From: Diplonema papillatum
Lineage: Eukaryota; Euglenozoa; Diplonemea; Diplonemida; Diplonemidae
Assembly: GCA_030068145.1 (NCBI GenBank)
Contig: JAPJBO010000102.1
Location: 62,001 to 126,000 of the forward strand
Reading direction: 5' to 3'
DNA length: 64,000 nt
Below are positions 9,471 through 20,804 of this stretch, piece by piece (positions within the stretch are counted from its first letter, which is position 1; each line of letters starts with the position of its first letter). The notes beneath the pieces were generated by a model. The model was not told the origin of the DNA. It saw only the letters and a list, made by a program, of their open reading frames with translations, and ran no database searches. Both the position numbers and the translations under genes were made by a program.

Positions 9471-9769
9471 GTTTCCGTCAGCCCGGTAGTTTGTACGACC
9501 TCTGTTCTTTTTAGATCGCTTGAAATTCCGGGGGGTTTACCCCCGGAATCTGTGCTTCCGACGATCCCGTGGGTGTTCAGATTGGTGTATTTTAGGTGTT
9601 CTTTTCCGACGGCAGCAAGTGTCAGACTAGCCCACCCACGGTGGCTGGTTCTTCCTATGGAAGGGTCTCTGCCGCTCGGAACTTGCAAGGGTGCGAAACA
9701 TGATGAGCCGTTCCGAGCCTTTCCATTTAGCCAATCAGATCGTCTTTGTTGGAGTGAAAGTCTTCTTAA

Positions 9770-9945
9770 TGAGCCGGTCCGTCCCTATCTCTTGAAACTG
9801 CATCGAAGTGCCTGCCGCTGTTTATCACAGTGAATCACGGTACACCACGGTCTATCAGGTCCATCCCTAGAGCTGCATCGAATTGCCCGGTGCTGTATTC
9901 TTCGGTCTATCCCGGTCTATCAAGAGGGGATGGACCGGCTCACTT
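9770..9945. repeat. Dispersed repeat with GGGGATGGACCGGCTC
   Basis: The pieces CTGCATCGAATTGCCTGCCG and CGGTCTATCAG..GGATGGACCG recur near 10850, 12925, 30945-30995, 36545-36620, 36740-36790, 60840, 61400 and 61680. It is probably a short mobile repeat. The copy at 30945-30995 abuts the stop codon of the 26-kb gene. Confidence 0.5.
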
Positions 9946-10139
9946 AAGGACTTTTCGTCGAATAGGGCCTTGTGGGCAACACGAAAACACGGCAAGCTAA
10001 TGCAAGAAAACCGTACCTTGGGCCTCTGCGCTGAGACCGCTGGCGGATAAGTCGCTGTTCATCCTTCGGAATTCATTTTGCGGCTCGGCCATCCTACTGT
10101 TGAGTGGTGGTGGAGCATACACACTGATTCAACTAACCC

Positions 10140-10745
10140 GGGCGAGAATGAGGGTACACTGTTTTTCAGTCAAATTTGGCTGGTTACATTGAGGTTACAC
10201 TGTTTTTCAGCCAAATTAGGCTGGGTACATTGAGGTTACACTGTTTTTGACTCGGATTCTGCGGGTTACATTGAGGTTGCACTGTTTTTCAGCCAAATTT
10301 GGCTGGTTACATTAAGGTTACACTGTTTTTCAGGCAAATTAGGCTGGTTACATTGAGGTTACACTGTTTTTCAGTAAAATTTGAATGTTTTTCAGTCAAT
10401 TTAGGCTGGTTACATTGAGGTTACACTGTTTTTGACTCGGATTCTGCGGGTTACATTGAGGTTGCACTGTTTTTCAGTCAAATTTGGCTAGTTACATTAA
10501 GGTTACACTGTTTTTCAGTAAAATTTGAATGTTTTTCAGTCGAATTCGGCCGGTTACATTGAGGGTACACTGTTTTTCTGTCAAATTTGGCTGGTTACAT
10601 TGAGGGTACACTGTTTTTCAGTCAAATTTGGCTGGTTACATTGAGGTTACACTGTTTTTCAGGCAAATTAGGCTGGTTACATTGAGGGTACACTGTTTTT
10701 CAGTCAAATTTGGCTGGTTACATTGAGGGCACACTGTTTTTCAAG
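10140..10745. repeat. 43-bp minisatellite
   Basis: About 14 degenerate copies built on GGTTACATTGAGGTTACACT followed by GTTTTTCAGTCAAATTTGGCT. The unit is related to the array at 26030-26690. No gene is seen between 9.9 and 13.6 kb. Confidence 0.85.
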
Positions 10746-11689
10746 AAGGGAAGGGGGGCAATCTTAGTCGAACCTTTAGGCGGGACACTGGCTGGCAAGA
10801 GTAGCATTGTTGTGCGGATAAACCTACATGTGTTCTGGTTTATGACGATGTACCGTGGTACATGCGGTCTGTCAGGTCCATCCCTATCCCCCGGGGCTTC
10901 ATGTAATAACTTGGAGCTGTCTATCCGGGAAGGGACGCAAAGCGACCGCGCGAAGCACAATAATGTAAATGAGAGCATCGATCGAAGAGGTAGCCACCTA
11001 GTAATTCAATGCAGGCCATGAGATGGACCGCCTTACTGGGGAGGCGTTTTCACCTATCCCTGATTCCCCTGGAGGAGATGGCGCAACTGTTTGTTGGCCA
11101 ATCTGAGCCAGTCCACCCCTTTCTTCTGGAATTGCATCTGCTGGAATTACCCTGCTGCTCAGTGCGTTGCTCAAAGTAGTCGAAGGCCTGACAATCACAC
11201 GAATGCAACAAATTCGGCGGGTGGTGGCCCCTCCGAACAGCCTCCCTGGCCCTGGCCCACGCCTGATGCAACCTCTTAACCCGGGGCGGCGGTTTGGCGT
11301 GAGCCAGGAACCTCAAGGGGAGCAGTGCGAGAGGCATCATCCACGCTTCAAAGGCCCACACACACTAATGCAACAAATGTACACCTGCTGGCTATCACGT
11401 CTATAAGACGATCTGCGTGCCGGTACACTTGATTCCATACACTTGGCAAAGGAAGCAAGCATACAGAGGACCCGGCAGGGACACCTGCGTTCGTCGAATG
11501 AACGAAGTCGGCATTGTAGCCGGCTAACCTGTGCTCTCTCACTCTCTTCCTTCCTTTCTTCTTTTCCTTGCTACTACGGTCTATTCCTCTACACGGCAAA
11601 AAGTACCTTTGTGTGTTGTTTGGGCCTATGGAGTCGAGTAAAATGAATTCTGCTTGCAAGGTCACAAGGGGAAAATTTGAGTCAGTAGC

Positions 11690-12310
11690 GTTAGGGCTGG
11701 ATCTTGCCTCTCATGCATGTCGATGCTCGCATCAAGTCTTCTTCGCGGGGAAGCAGAGTGTCGTGGTTTATTTTCTTCACTTTTTCTTCCGTTTGTCGAC
11801 GATTTCTTTCTTCGCCATGGCGATTTTGGACTTTGGGGCCATAGAGCAGCCCTTCTTCCTGGGGGAAAATCTTAGTTTCGTGTTCAGGCGCTACTTGCCT
11901 CTCATGTGTTTGATGCTAGCATCAACGTCTTCTTCGCGCAATGCAGAGTCTTATTTTCTGTTCTTTTCTTTCTTTCGTTGTCGACAACTTCTTTTTTCTC
12001 CTTCACTTTCTTTACCATGGTCTTTTTGGACCCGAGCAGCCCTTCTTCCTGGGAAAATCTTAGTGTTTGGGCAGGACACTGCTTCTCATGCATGTTTGAT
12101 GCTAGCATCAAGTTTTCTTCGAAGAGAGTGTACAATAGAAAAGGGAAAAAGGAAAAGGGTAAAGGAGTGTAAGACTCCGCAGGTAGGGTATGAAACCTTG
12201 AGGGACTAGTCCTATTTATTGTTTTTTCACCGCGGTGTTGTGTCACCTCGTTCTTCGTCTCGGGTTTCGCTCGTGAATGCAGACCAATCCAGAGTTAGAG
12301 CTCATCATGT
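11690..12310. repeat. Composite of dispersed repeat pieces
   Basis: Three offset copies of CTCTCATGCATG..TTGATGCTAGCATCAA (about 11705, 11900 and 12085), then AGACTCCGCAGGTAGGGTAT..TTTTTTCACCGCGGTGTTGT. The second part recurs at 15238-15330 and 17200-17340. The first part recurs at 18210-18290. No ORF here is convincing. Confidence 0.6.
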
Positions 12311-12479
12311 GGGTCCTTTGGATGGGGACTTTCGGTCCTGTTCCGGTGCTATCACAACTTTCTGGTTTCACTGTTCGTCGCATCCTTCCTTCGTAAGTAA
12401 AAAAAAAGGGGGGAAGGGAGTGACCAGCGTTGACGCCTGTCATTCTGGCGCCGCTCTCTGGGCAATCCTCTCGTCAACT

Positions 12480-13600
12480 ACATCGACTTGTGCCTAGTAG
12501 TCACAGACCCTTTACTTGAATCCACCGCCAGCAGATAAATTACGAGCACTCAAAAGTTGCCAAGATGTTCTGCGCGAGGTGCTGCGTGTTCAGGACTTCT
12601 TCGATGCGCGCATTGTAGTAAACACATTATTGTCCCCAAATTGGGGTTTGCTCCGCTTGAAAAAGCCAAGTGGTCCAATGTCGTTGGCGCACTTGGGTTT
12701 GAGCATGATCATCTGCCTTGGATGACAGTCTGCCGCTGAACGGGAGTGCCTTGTCATGAACAGGACTCCTCTCAGAGCAGGCAGAACAGACGATGCAGAC
12801 GATCGCAGGATTTTCTCAATCGTTATCCAATCGTGCTGATCCGTCACGTGCGTATCCTTCTTCAGTCATTCTCACGAGTGACTGGCGGAGGAGTTAAAAC
12901 GGAGCGCCTATCCCGTAAGACTGCATCGAATTGCCTGCCGCTTGACATATTGCAGTTGCAAGACATAAAAAAGTGAGGGCGGTGGAATAGAGAAGGTCGC
13001 AAAGCCACGCAAAGCAGCACGGTACCGAACCGAAAGAAAACAATGCAAAGAAGCAGAGGAGGGGGCGCAATGCCCGCGTCAGGAGCCCCCCGTGATGGAA
13101 ATCCGGGAAGCCCCTCAGCGGGCCAACAGTGGAAAGAGAGGGATAACCCGTGCCCGGGGCAAGTGCCAGTGCGTGCGGAACAATACGCACGCCGAGTGCT
13201 AGAGGGACGGGGGTGATGTCGCAAGAACGTGCTCGGTGGAGTCCCAGCCTCAGAAACTGGAGTTAAACGCTCGAGTTGGAAAAGCGGTCGTCGCACCCGC
13301 TTTTTCTGGCGCTTATTGTGGTTTAGAGGTTCGGTGTTTTAGGGTCTCCGGTTGACCATTGAGCTGGGGGGGGGGGGGGGGGGCGTTCTGGCTGGCGGGC
13401 GAGACAGCCTGGCGGGTTTGCTGACCAGTTCTTCTGAAGCTGACTCCACCGTGTAAGATTCACCCTCGGCTCAACTGCGGTTGATCGAGGGTGACATCAA
13501 TTGCACTTATATCGTTGGCTCTGGGAACGATGAAATCCGCGGCCAGACGCGATAGTCAAAGGGAATTGCAGACTCAGGTCGTCGAACGCATTAGCGGGCT
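12480..13600. other. Stretch without a recognised gene
   Basis: Contains a run of 17 G (about 13367-13383), a hairpin at about 13455-13490 (CACCCTCGGC / GTCGAGGGTG type) and one copy of the CTCCAGCCTCAGAAGCTGGAG-like hairpin at 13245. Overlapping ORFs on both strands are short and low-complexity. Confidence 0.5.
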
Positions 13601-13636
13601 GTGTTCGCCCATGCCCATCAGCCAGGCTCACGAGCA

Positions 13637-13727
13637 TCACAAGTTGATGTGATCCCGATCATCCTGCACGCCAAACAAGTCGAGGCCGCGCTGGTTTCCA
13701 ATGTCGATCTCATCTTCTTCCATCTCT

Positions 13728-13777
<50 letters not shown>

Positions 13778-16700
13778 TTCCTCCTCTTCGTCATCATCCT
13801 CATCGTCGCTGTCGATGACACCCATATCCGCAAGACGCTTCTTCTGCTCGTGAAGCTCTTCTTCGAAGGCCTTCCCTTCCATCTCCTGCGGGAGTGATTT
13901 TCTACGTTGTTGTGTTTTCGGGGTCCTTGCCTTTTGCTTGTGCGGTTTAACTTACACGTGTTCTGGTTGAACCGCTGCCATCGTTCTATTAGCTGTACCG
14001 ATATCTCCAGTGAGGTAGAAATTGGTTGTCGCGGCTGTGGGGATCCATTGAACCTGTTTCGTCCACGTTGCAACCTTTTCAACGCAGACGTATGCAGACA
14101 TGCACGGTGGAATCCAGCCTCAGAAGCTGGAGTTAAAGCTGGATCTAAACAGCGGGTGTCACGCCCGCTTCTCGGGTGTGGACACGCGTTTTGGTTGCGG
14201 CGCACCCGCTTTTCGGGTGTGACTCGGGCACACCCTCTTTAACTCCAGCTTATCGTGTAAGCTTATGTTATGTCTTCTTCAATGGTACACGGTGAAGCCC
14301 AGCCACATGTGCCAGGTCTTGTAGGACTCACACTGCGTACTTGAAATGAACACGTCGCTGCTGGGCAGAACTAAGCTTTTTGACGCGCTACCACTGTTGG
14401 CACGTGATTGAGTCAGGCACAATCGATTTAGTTCGCGAGTAGTGAATTACAGATCAATGCCAGAAAAATGTAGTGGAATGCGCATTTGCAGTGTGGCACG
14501 TCTTTTTCGAGCACGTGGTATGTTGTTCATGCTCTTCTGATCGGCAACCGTTTCTCGAATCGCGAACGATTCCTTCCTTGGATTGTTGATTGCATCGAGT
14601 TGCATACCTTCAGGTACCCGACTCTAGGGTCTGCTTCTCCGTACTCAGAGAAGGCGAAGCGCGCGACGGACGTCATGGGAGGCAGGTCATCGTCCGCGAG
14701 GATGCCGCACCACTCGTCCGCGTTGTCCATCGTTATTCGGCGCGTGTGCTTCAGCTCCGAGAACTTGCGTCGTGCCTTCTGATCCGCCCGCTCGGCCGCC
14801 TCAAGGTCAGCCTTCTCCCTGGCCTCCGCTATTTCACTCTCCTTGCGGGCGCCCTGTACAACATTTTTGACAATTTCGTATGAAACAAACATGGTGGGAT
14901 CACTTTCAAGTTCTGCCGGGGTTCTCGTGCATATTTTCATTCATTATTTCCCACTTTGACTGGTGTCGCCGAACGAAGAATCGCGAGCCCGTTTGTCGCT
15001 GGAAACGGATTCCCATCATCGGATAAGTAAAGCGACAACAAGCGTAGTGGTACCTCATTGTTGCGGCCTCCCACCTATTCTACACCTGCACAAAGTCAGA
15101 CCAGAGTCAAACTCAACAGGATCTTTCTTCCTGCTGGACAGTTTCAAGCTCGTTCTCTTGGCTGCTGTTGCGCCAGATAGTAGGCAGGGACAGAAGGAAT
15201 CTCATTGGTCCATTCATGCGCGTCTTTAACGGGAACACGGAGTGTAGAACTCCGCAGGTAGGGTATGAAACCTTGGTGGACTCGTCCTCCGCATTCTTTT
15301 TTCACCGCGGTGTTGTGTGCACTCGCCTCAATGTGCTTCGGACAGCGCATCCTTCCTCGTCTAATAATAAAAGGGTGGTCGGGTTTGAGTTGTGGCTCGT
15401 CCAACCGCCACGGGGCACTGCTTCCACTCTTTCATTAAGTCAAAGTGCGTACACCTTCTCAAGGAAGACAATGTAACCGTTCGAAACGATCTTTCTGGTT
15501 TCCCATGAAAGAAGTGATACTTGCTGGTCGTCGTTACCCATCCATTCGTCTGCTTCTTGACGGTGGAATAGTGTCCAGCATGTACTTTTCCTCCTCTAGT
15601 CCCCGAGTCAGGGAAAAGCATACCTCGACAATGGTTCTGAGGACGAAGATGAGGCCGACGATGAGGAACGACATCAGCAGAGCGCCGATGGCGACCACCT
15701 GCGCGTCTATAGACGTCACGAGCTCTTCTTCTTCGGGGGTCACCTGCACGGATGGGTCGGCCTCGATGGTGATGACATCACCCACCCGCACGTTCCGCAG
15801 GGCCTGCTTATAGAAGACACAAACGGCCCACGTGCCGATGGACGTCCACTCGCCGGTCAAGTCCGCCGGCGGCTTGAACGACAGCACGTGAGCGTTGGGG
15901 TACCCGCCGCTGGCTGTGCTGCAGCCGAGGAAGGTGCAGTTGCCCCACGCGGCGGCGGAGTAGCGCGCGACGCCGGTCGTGTCGCAGCTGATGCTGTTGA
16001 CGAGCTTGACGCTGCTCCACGTGCTGGGGTTCGCGAAGTACACCTCGGCCTGGAAAGGACGGTTCACGTACACAGACCCGAAGGCGGCGGGGCTCTCGCC
16101 TTGCGCGGGCGTGTAGATGTTGAACGATACCTGCACCGCGTTTTGATGTTTACGTCAAGCATGGTTTATTTCTTGTTGCCTAATTGCAATCAACTTTACA
16201 CTCAACCTTCCACCTTGTGTCAAACCCCAACCTTATTTTCCCAAGGTCCGGCGAGGAGGACAAATTGTTTCTGTTTGTAATTAGACAAAAGGAATCCGTG
16301 CGATATTAACCCGCATTTGCAGTAGAGTCCCTGCTTCAAAATGTTGAATGCAGTTGAGTTGAACGACCTGCGGAAAATTCGCTCACGTAGCCTTCGGAAT
16401 ATTGTACCCTGGACTAGGCTACTTGGTAGCCGAGGAAGGTGCAGTTTCCCCGCGCGGCGGCGGAGTAGCGCGCGACGCCGGTCGTGTCGCAGCTGATGCT
16501 GACGAGCTTGACGCTGCTCCACGTACTGGGGTTTGCGAAGTACGCCTAGCCCTGGAGAGGACGGACAGACCCGAAGGCGGGGCTCTCGCCTTGCGCGGGC
16601 GTGTAGATGTTGAACGATACCTGCACCGCGTTTTGATGGGTTTATTTGGTTTTGTTGAACGCTTACGCCCGCTACTGAACCCAAACAACCCAGAACCCAG

Positions 16701-19585
16701 ATTTACCTGTGTTTCGCGTGGGCTACAGCACATTTATCTCCTTTGGCAACTGGCAGTCTCTTTAAGCATTTCTACAAAGCAGGTGCTTTTACAAAAAACC
16801 AATCAAGGAAGCACAACAAGAAGCCATGTGTGCAAATGTATCTGCACCCTTCCACAACCCGACACCCCAGGCTTCAATGGTCAACTGGAGACTCTAGAAA
16901 GCGAACTTTGACTCTTGAAAACTCAGTTGCACCAGTAAACAAGCATACCTCGGACGGGTGGACATCGATTACCATAGAGACGGAGCCGACAGGGGAGATG
17001 CCCAGGGATACGCACTGTGAGGTGTTTTACATCAGCCGCAGAGCTGTGAACACTGTATGAACGCTCTGGAGGCTATCAAAGCCCGTGACCGCACAATACA
17101 GCAGACAACCGGTAGTTGTATTAAATGAGGATACCGCAACCGAGCAGGCATCTCTTCTTGCGTACATCCAGGAGAAGGTACAAAGAGGGGGTACGGCACC
17201 CAAAGTGGGATATGACACCTGCAGGGGACTAGGACTAGGACTAGGACTAGCCCCCTGTATTTCTTCACCGCCGTGTTGTGGGCAACTCGTTCTTCGTCGC
17301 AGGTTTCGCTCTTGAACGCAGACCAATCCAAAGTTAGAGCTGGATGGGGAAAGGGACGCACCTAGGAAGGGACGCACCTGGGGTGGGATGCGAAGGATGG
17401 AGGAAGGGACGCACCTGGGGTGGGATGCGAAAGGTCACCGTCTCCGGTGTCGGGATGGCGTCTGCGTCCAGGAGGGAGTACGACGATTCGCGGCTGAGGT
17501 AGATCATCATCTGGCACGACTTGCCGGTGCTGCACTCGGTGAAAGCGAGGTTGCTGCCCGGCGAGACGATGCGGTCCAGCTTCGCGATGAACCCGTTCGG
17601 CAGGCTGGGCTTGTCGGAGGTAAACCCGCTGCGCAGCGACGCGCCGCAGGTGCTCGCCTTCCACTTGTCCTTTTCCAGGCGGATGGACAGCAGCAGCACG
17701 GTCTTCGCCCCGGCCAGGCCGATGATGTCTCCGCTGTGCTCCGGCTCCGTCCCGGTGACGACGTGCTCGATGTCGCCCATGGCTTGGATCGAGAACTTGA
17801 ACGTCGAACCGCCGGACAGAACGTACGGCGTCTGCCTCGACAGCGGAACCGACACCGGGATGTAAAACTGCACCGTGTCTTCTGCCGCGTCCTCGGGCAG
17901 CCTGTACCCCGTGTCTTGCTGGATCGACACGCGCAGCCGCTGCTCCTGGTTGCCGTCCGGGTCCTCGTCCTGCAGCGAGACGGAGGCGGCGGTCAGCAGG
18001 TACCCGGCCGCAAGGCGCTCGGTGAACATGCCCGTCTTCGACGTCGACTTGAAGGTCGCCAGCATGTCGAGCTTTCGCTGGTTGACCGCGGACGAGTTGC
18101 CGGCGAGGTCCCACTTGTCGTGCCGCATTACAATCACGAAGGCTGCCGTGCTTCTGTTTTGTTGTTGGTTGTTGTTGTTGGAACAATGCCGGTTGGGAGC
18201 TTGTGGGGGGGAAATCTTTGTTAGTTAATGTTTAGGCAGAGCACTGCCTCTTATGCATGGTTGCTTGATGCTAGCATCAAGTCTTGATGCTGTCTAGAAA
18301 AGGGATGCAAAAAAGCAGAAGGTAAAAAGGGGAGTGTACGGCTCCCAAAGTGGGGTGGGGGGTTGTTTGTAGACGTCGAGCCGGGACTCCGGGAATTCAA
18401 CGTTTCCGGGTGACACTGTACTATAGGCCCCGGGATTCCGGATTCTTGGCTGGGGTGGGGCGTTTTTCCGGAGCCCCGATTCCCGCCTTCTCGGTCTGAA
18501 CTGGACGCAGCGCAGCCCGATCCTGATTTACTGGAAAGGGATTTGAGGTTAAGTACACTTGTTGGGACCTGAAAGATGGCGAACTATGCCTGGATAGGAC
18601 GAAGCCGAGGGAAACCCTGGTGGAGGTCCGTTGCAGTGACCGTACTCTCCTCACTCTTCTCAGATATGTGCAGATGAGATGCATACGTCCGGATCATGTC
18701 TTCCGTCAGCTCCCCAACTGGATACTCCAGCCAGCAGGTGCCGGGCGAATTGTGGATGTCGAACTGCAAGCTTGTGGAGGGCGTCGGCACGTAGCCCGAG
18801 ACGATGACAGAGGCGGGGATGGACAGGTAGATGGTCTCCACATCCGAGTAGAAGTTGTACCGGTCGTCCGGCTGCAGGACGATGGTTAGCGTGCCGCCGT
18901 CGGCGAGCACTTCGAACCCGATCGTCTGCACGAGCGCCGACTTGCGCGCGATGAAGTGCGACGTTTCGGCTGCGGCGGCCTCCAGCGAGCTGCTGAACCC
19001 GGTGTCAATGAAGTCGGACACGGCGGACGCGTCCCTCTGCACGAACTCCTCGCCGTGCGTCAGCAGCAAGGTGATGACCACCCCGCCCGCGCGGATACTC
19101 TCCTCGGAGATCAACGCGGGCACCTGCAACACCGACTGTCCTGCCCGGATCGTGAAACTCGACAACTCGAGCCCTTGGACGGGCGAAGGGACAAGTCCGC
19201 TCGTGGTCGCATTGCCAGGGACCTGCAAGTAAACCAGCTCGTCCTTCTTGATGTTGTACAGGGACGTACTTCCAAACACGAGGGCGACCTTCGTGTAGTC
19301 GTTGACCCTCTGGTCTAGGACGGCGGCTGACTTTGGAAGGATGAGGTGCTTCAGCTGCGTCAGGCCGCTCGGCTCGGTGGTGACGGCGGAAGACGAGTCG
19401 ATGCTGGCCACCATGGCTTCCGCGTACTGGTCGAAGTTCGCCTTCCAGGTGTCGCCCTTCAGGTACAGCTGCACCTCCCTGCCCCCCATGCGGATGTCGG
19501 CCTCTGTGATGTCCGACCCGCCCGGCACGATCACCTGCACGATGGCTGCCATGGCCAGAGGCAAACACACCGCGACACGCAGCAT
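13637..19585 (-). CDS. Type I transmembrane protein with repeated extracellular module (5 exons, 879 aa)
   Basis: Exons: 19585-18687, 18153-17415, 16130-15624, 14853-14608, 13885-13637 (stop TGA). All phases agree, and donors are GTATGC at three of the four junctions. Residues 1-17 form a signal peptide (MLRVAVCLPLAMAAIVQ). A unit starts three times with the pattern ITExxIRxGG..V.L.L..D.W (residues 26-47, 159-181, 292-312), and its later strand recurs as DELVYLQVP (115-123), VETIYLSIP (249-257) and DTVQFYIP. It looks like a beta-sandwich module of about 135 residues. A Cys-containing segment follows. One helix spans about 689-710 (VVAIGALLMSFLIVGLIFVL), then a charged tail: exon 4 is rich in Ala, Glu and Lys, and exon 5 has an uninterrupted run of about 22 Glu. 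It is probably a cell-surface or sensory membrane protein. Ligand and family name are unknown. Confidence 0.85.
14110..14250. repeat. Inverted repeat built from the CTCCAGC hairpin
   Basis: CCTCAGAAGCTGGAGTTAAA at about 14120 is answered by TTTAACTCCAGCTT at 14238-14251. Between them are several CACCCGCTT/GGGTGTG pieces. It lies in intron 4 of the membrane-protein gene. The same CTCCAGC-loop-GCTGGAG stem occurs at 13245, 30168 and 60312. Confidence 0.55.
16428..16636 (-). pseudogene. Degenerate copy of the 5' part of exon 3 of the membrane-protein gene
   Basis: Matches 15925-16145, including the acceptor (ACCTGCACCGCGTTTTGATG on the plus strand). Several small deletions destroy the frame, for example loss of the segment equivalent to TTCACGTACA. 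It lies about 300 bp upstream of the real exon, in intron 2, and abuts a SINE at 16640. Confidence 0.8.
16640..16800 (+). mobile_element. SINE, subfamily A, 5'-truncated
   Basis: Begins in the middle module (GAACGCTTACGCCCGCTAC) and ends GGTGCTTTTACAAAAAAC. It directly follows the pseudo-exon at 16428-16636. Confidence 0.75.
17341..17440. repeat. Tandem repeat that copies the exon 2 splice donor
   Basis: GGGACGCACCT occurs three times (17355, 17371, 17408). On the minus strand each gives AG followed by GTGCGT. The first reached by the transcript (after 17415) keeps the frame into exon 3; the other two would add 37 or 53 nt and shift it. Confidence 0.7.
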
Positions 19586-19954
19586 GTTCGCCTCGGGGTT
19601 TTCACACCACACGACCCCGAGGAACGTGTCTTCCGCTCTTTCTTTCCGTGTTTCCCCTCTTCTGGAGGTTCTTGAAATTCTGATGAGTTACGGGGGCATT
19701 TTTTGGGGCGGGTGCAGCAGGCTTTCCTCGGTAAACTCGTGCTCGGAGGGGTTGCTGCTCACCTGCGAGATCCGTCCTGAAGTGGCCTCGGCCACATCCA
19801 GCTGCTGCACGTTACCGCGAAACCCTTGCCACGCGTGGCGAGGGTTCAACATGCAACCGACTTGGCCCCGGAGCTGACAGGGGGCCACAGTACTGCCCGA
19901 TAGTGCACCTTTGAGCCGGTGGTGACGGTTGCCACAGCACTGCCTGATGGCACC

Positions 19955-20230
19955 GAAGAAGAGAAAAGGCCGTTCCGGGTCAGAAACGTGACGGTTAACC
20001 ACAGCTTGCGCCTGAGTCGAAGGCAGCACAGTGTCACAACCCCGTCCGCTCTGCCCTGTGGCTGACCGTCTCCATGAGCTTGTGTTCGGCGCAAGCGCGA
20101 CGCGAAGCCCAAGCTGCGCCACGCCTTGATGCTTCAGTTTGGTAAATCGGTAGCCACTTGGCCCATAAGCCCGTAGCCCTGCAGTATCGCCGAACACGTG
20201 AAGCTTGGCTCCCGGAAGCTCCACCAGGGC
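19955..20230. repeat. Dispersed repeat, inverted copy of 62985-63230
   Basis: Pieces such as CGCCGAACACGTGAAGCTTGG, GTAGCCACTTG and TGCCCTGTGGCTGACCGTCT recur in reverse order and orientation at 62985-63230. The core is GC-rich without an intact ORF. No gene is seen from 19.6 to 20.8 kb. Confidence 0.6.
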
Positions 20231-20804
20231 CAGAAGGTGAGGTGCGGCACGGCACCACTGGTTGGAAGATGCACCAACCAGGCAGTGCTGTGGCAACCTC
20301 CACCACCGGTTGAAGGGTGTGCACGTTTGTATACTCGGCTAATGAATTAATAACCAAGCATTCTGACCGCAAACCCGTCCGAAAAACAACAAAGACCCAG
20401 TAGGCACCGGCGCCGTCCTCGGTGTTACGACTGCACCCTACCTCGTCTCGGTCGCTGACTCCGGGGTCTTCTCATAATGGGGATGCTTTGGGGAGAGTAC
20501 GGGTACTGGTGCATCCCCCCCGTTGCGGCTTGAAACACGCTGTACTCCGCAAGGCGAAGCCCACGTGCTTCTTGACACTGTGCTAGGCCCTCGACAGCTC
20601 TCGCTTATAGGATTTCCCAGTAGATCCATTCCCAGCGTCGGCAGCCTCGCCGGGCGCTGAGCCCCGGCACCGGCCAGCCCCCACACTGTGGCGGTCCGAT
20701 TGGGGTCATGAAATTTAAACCGAAGAGTTGTTGTATCAGTGTGATTGTTAGCCTGACAATCACACTAATGCAACAAATTTACACAGATGTTGTCGCTGGG
20801 AACA

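Noticed and set aside
17388..18224. 278-codon plus-strand ORF over exon 2 of the membrane-protein gene
   Set aside because: Arg/Gly/Val-rich mirror of the real exon, whose splice phases fit on the minus strand.
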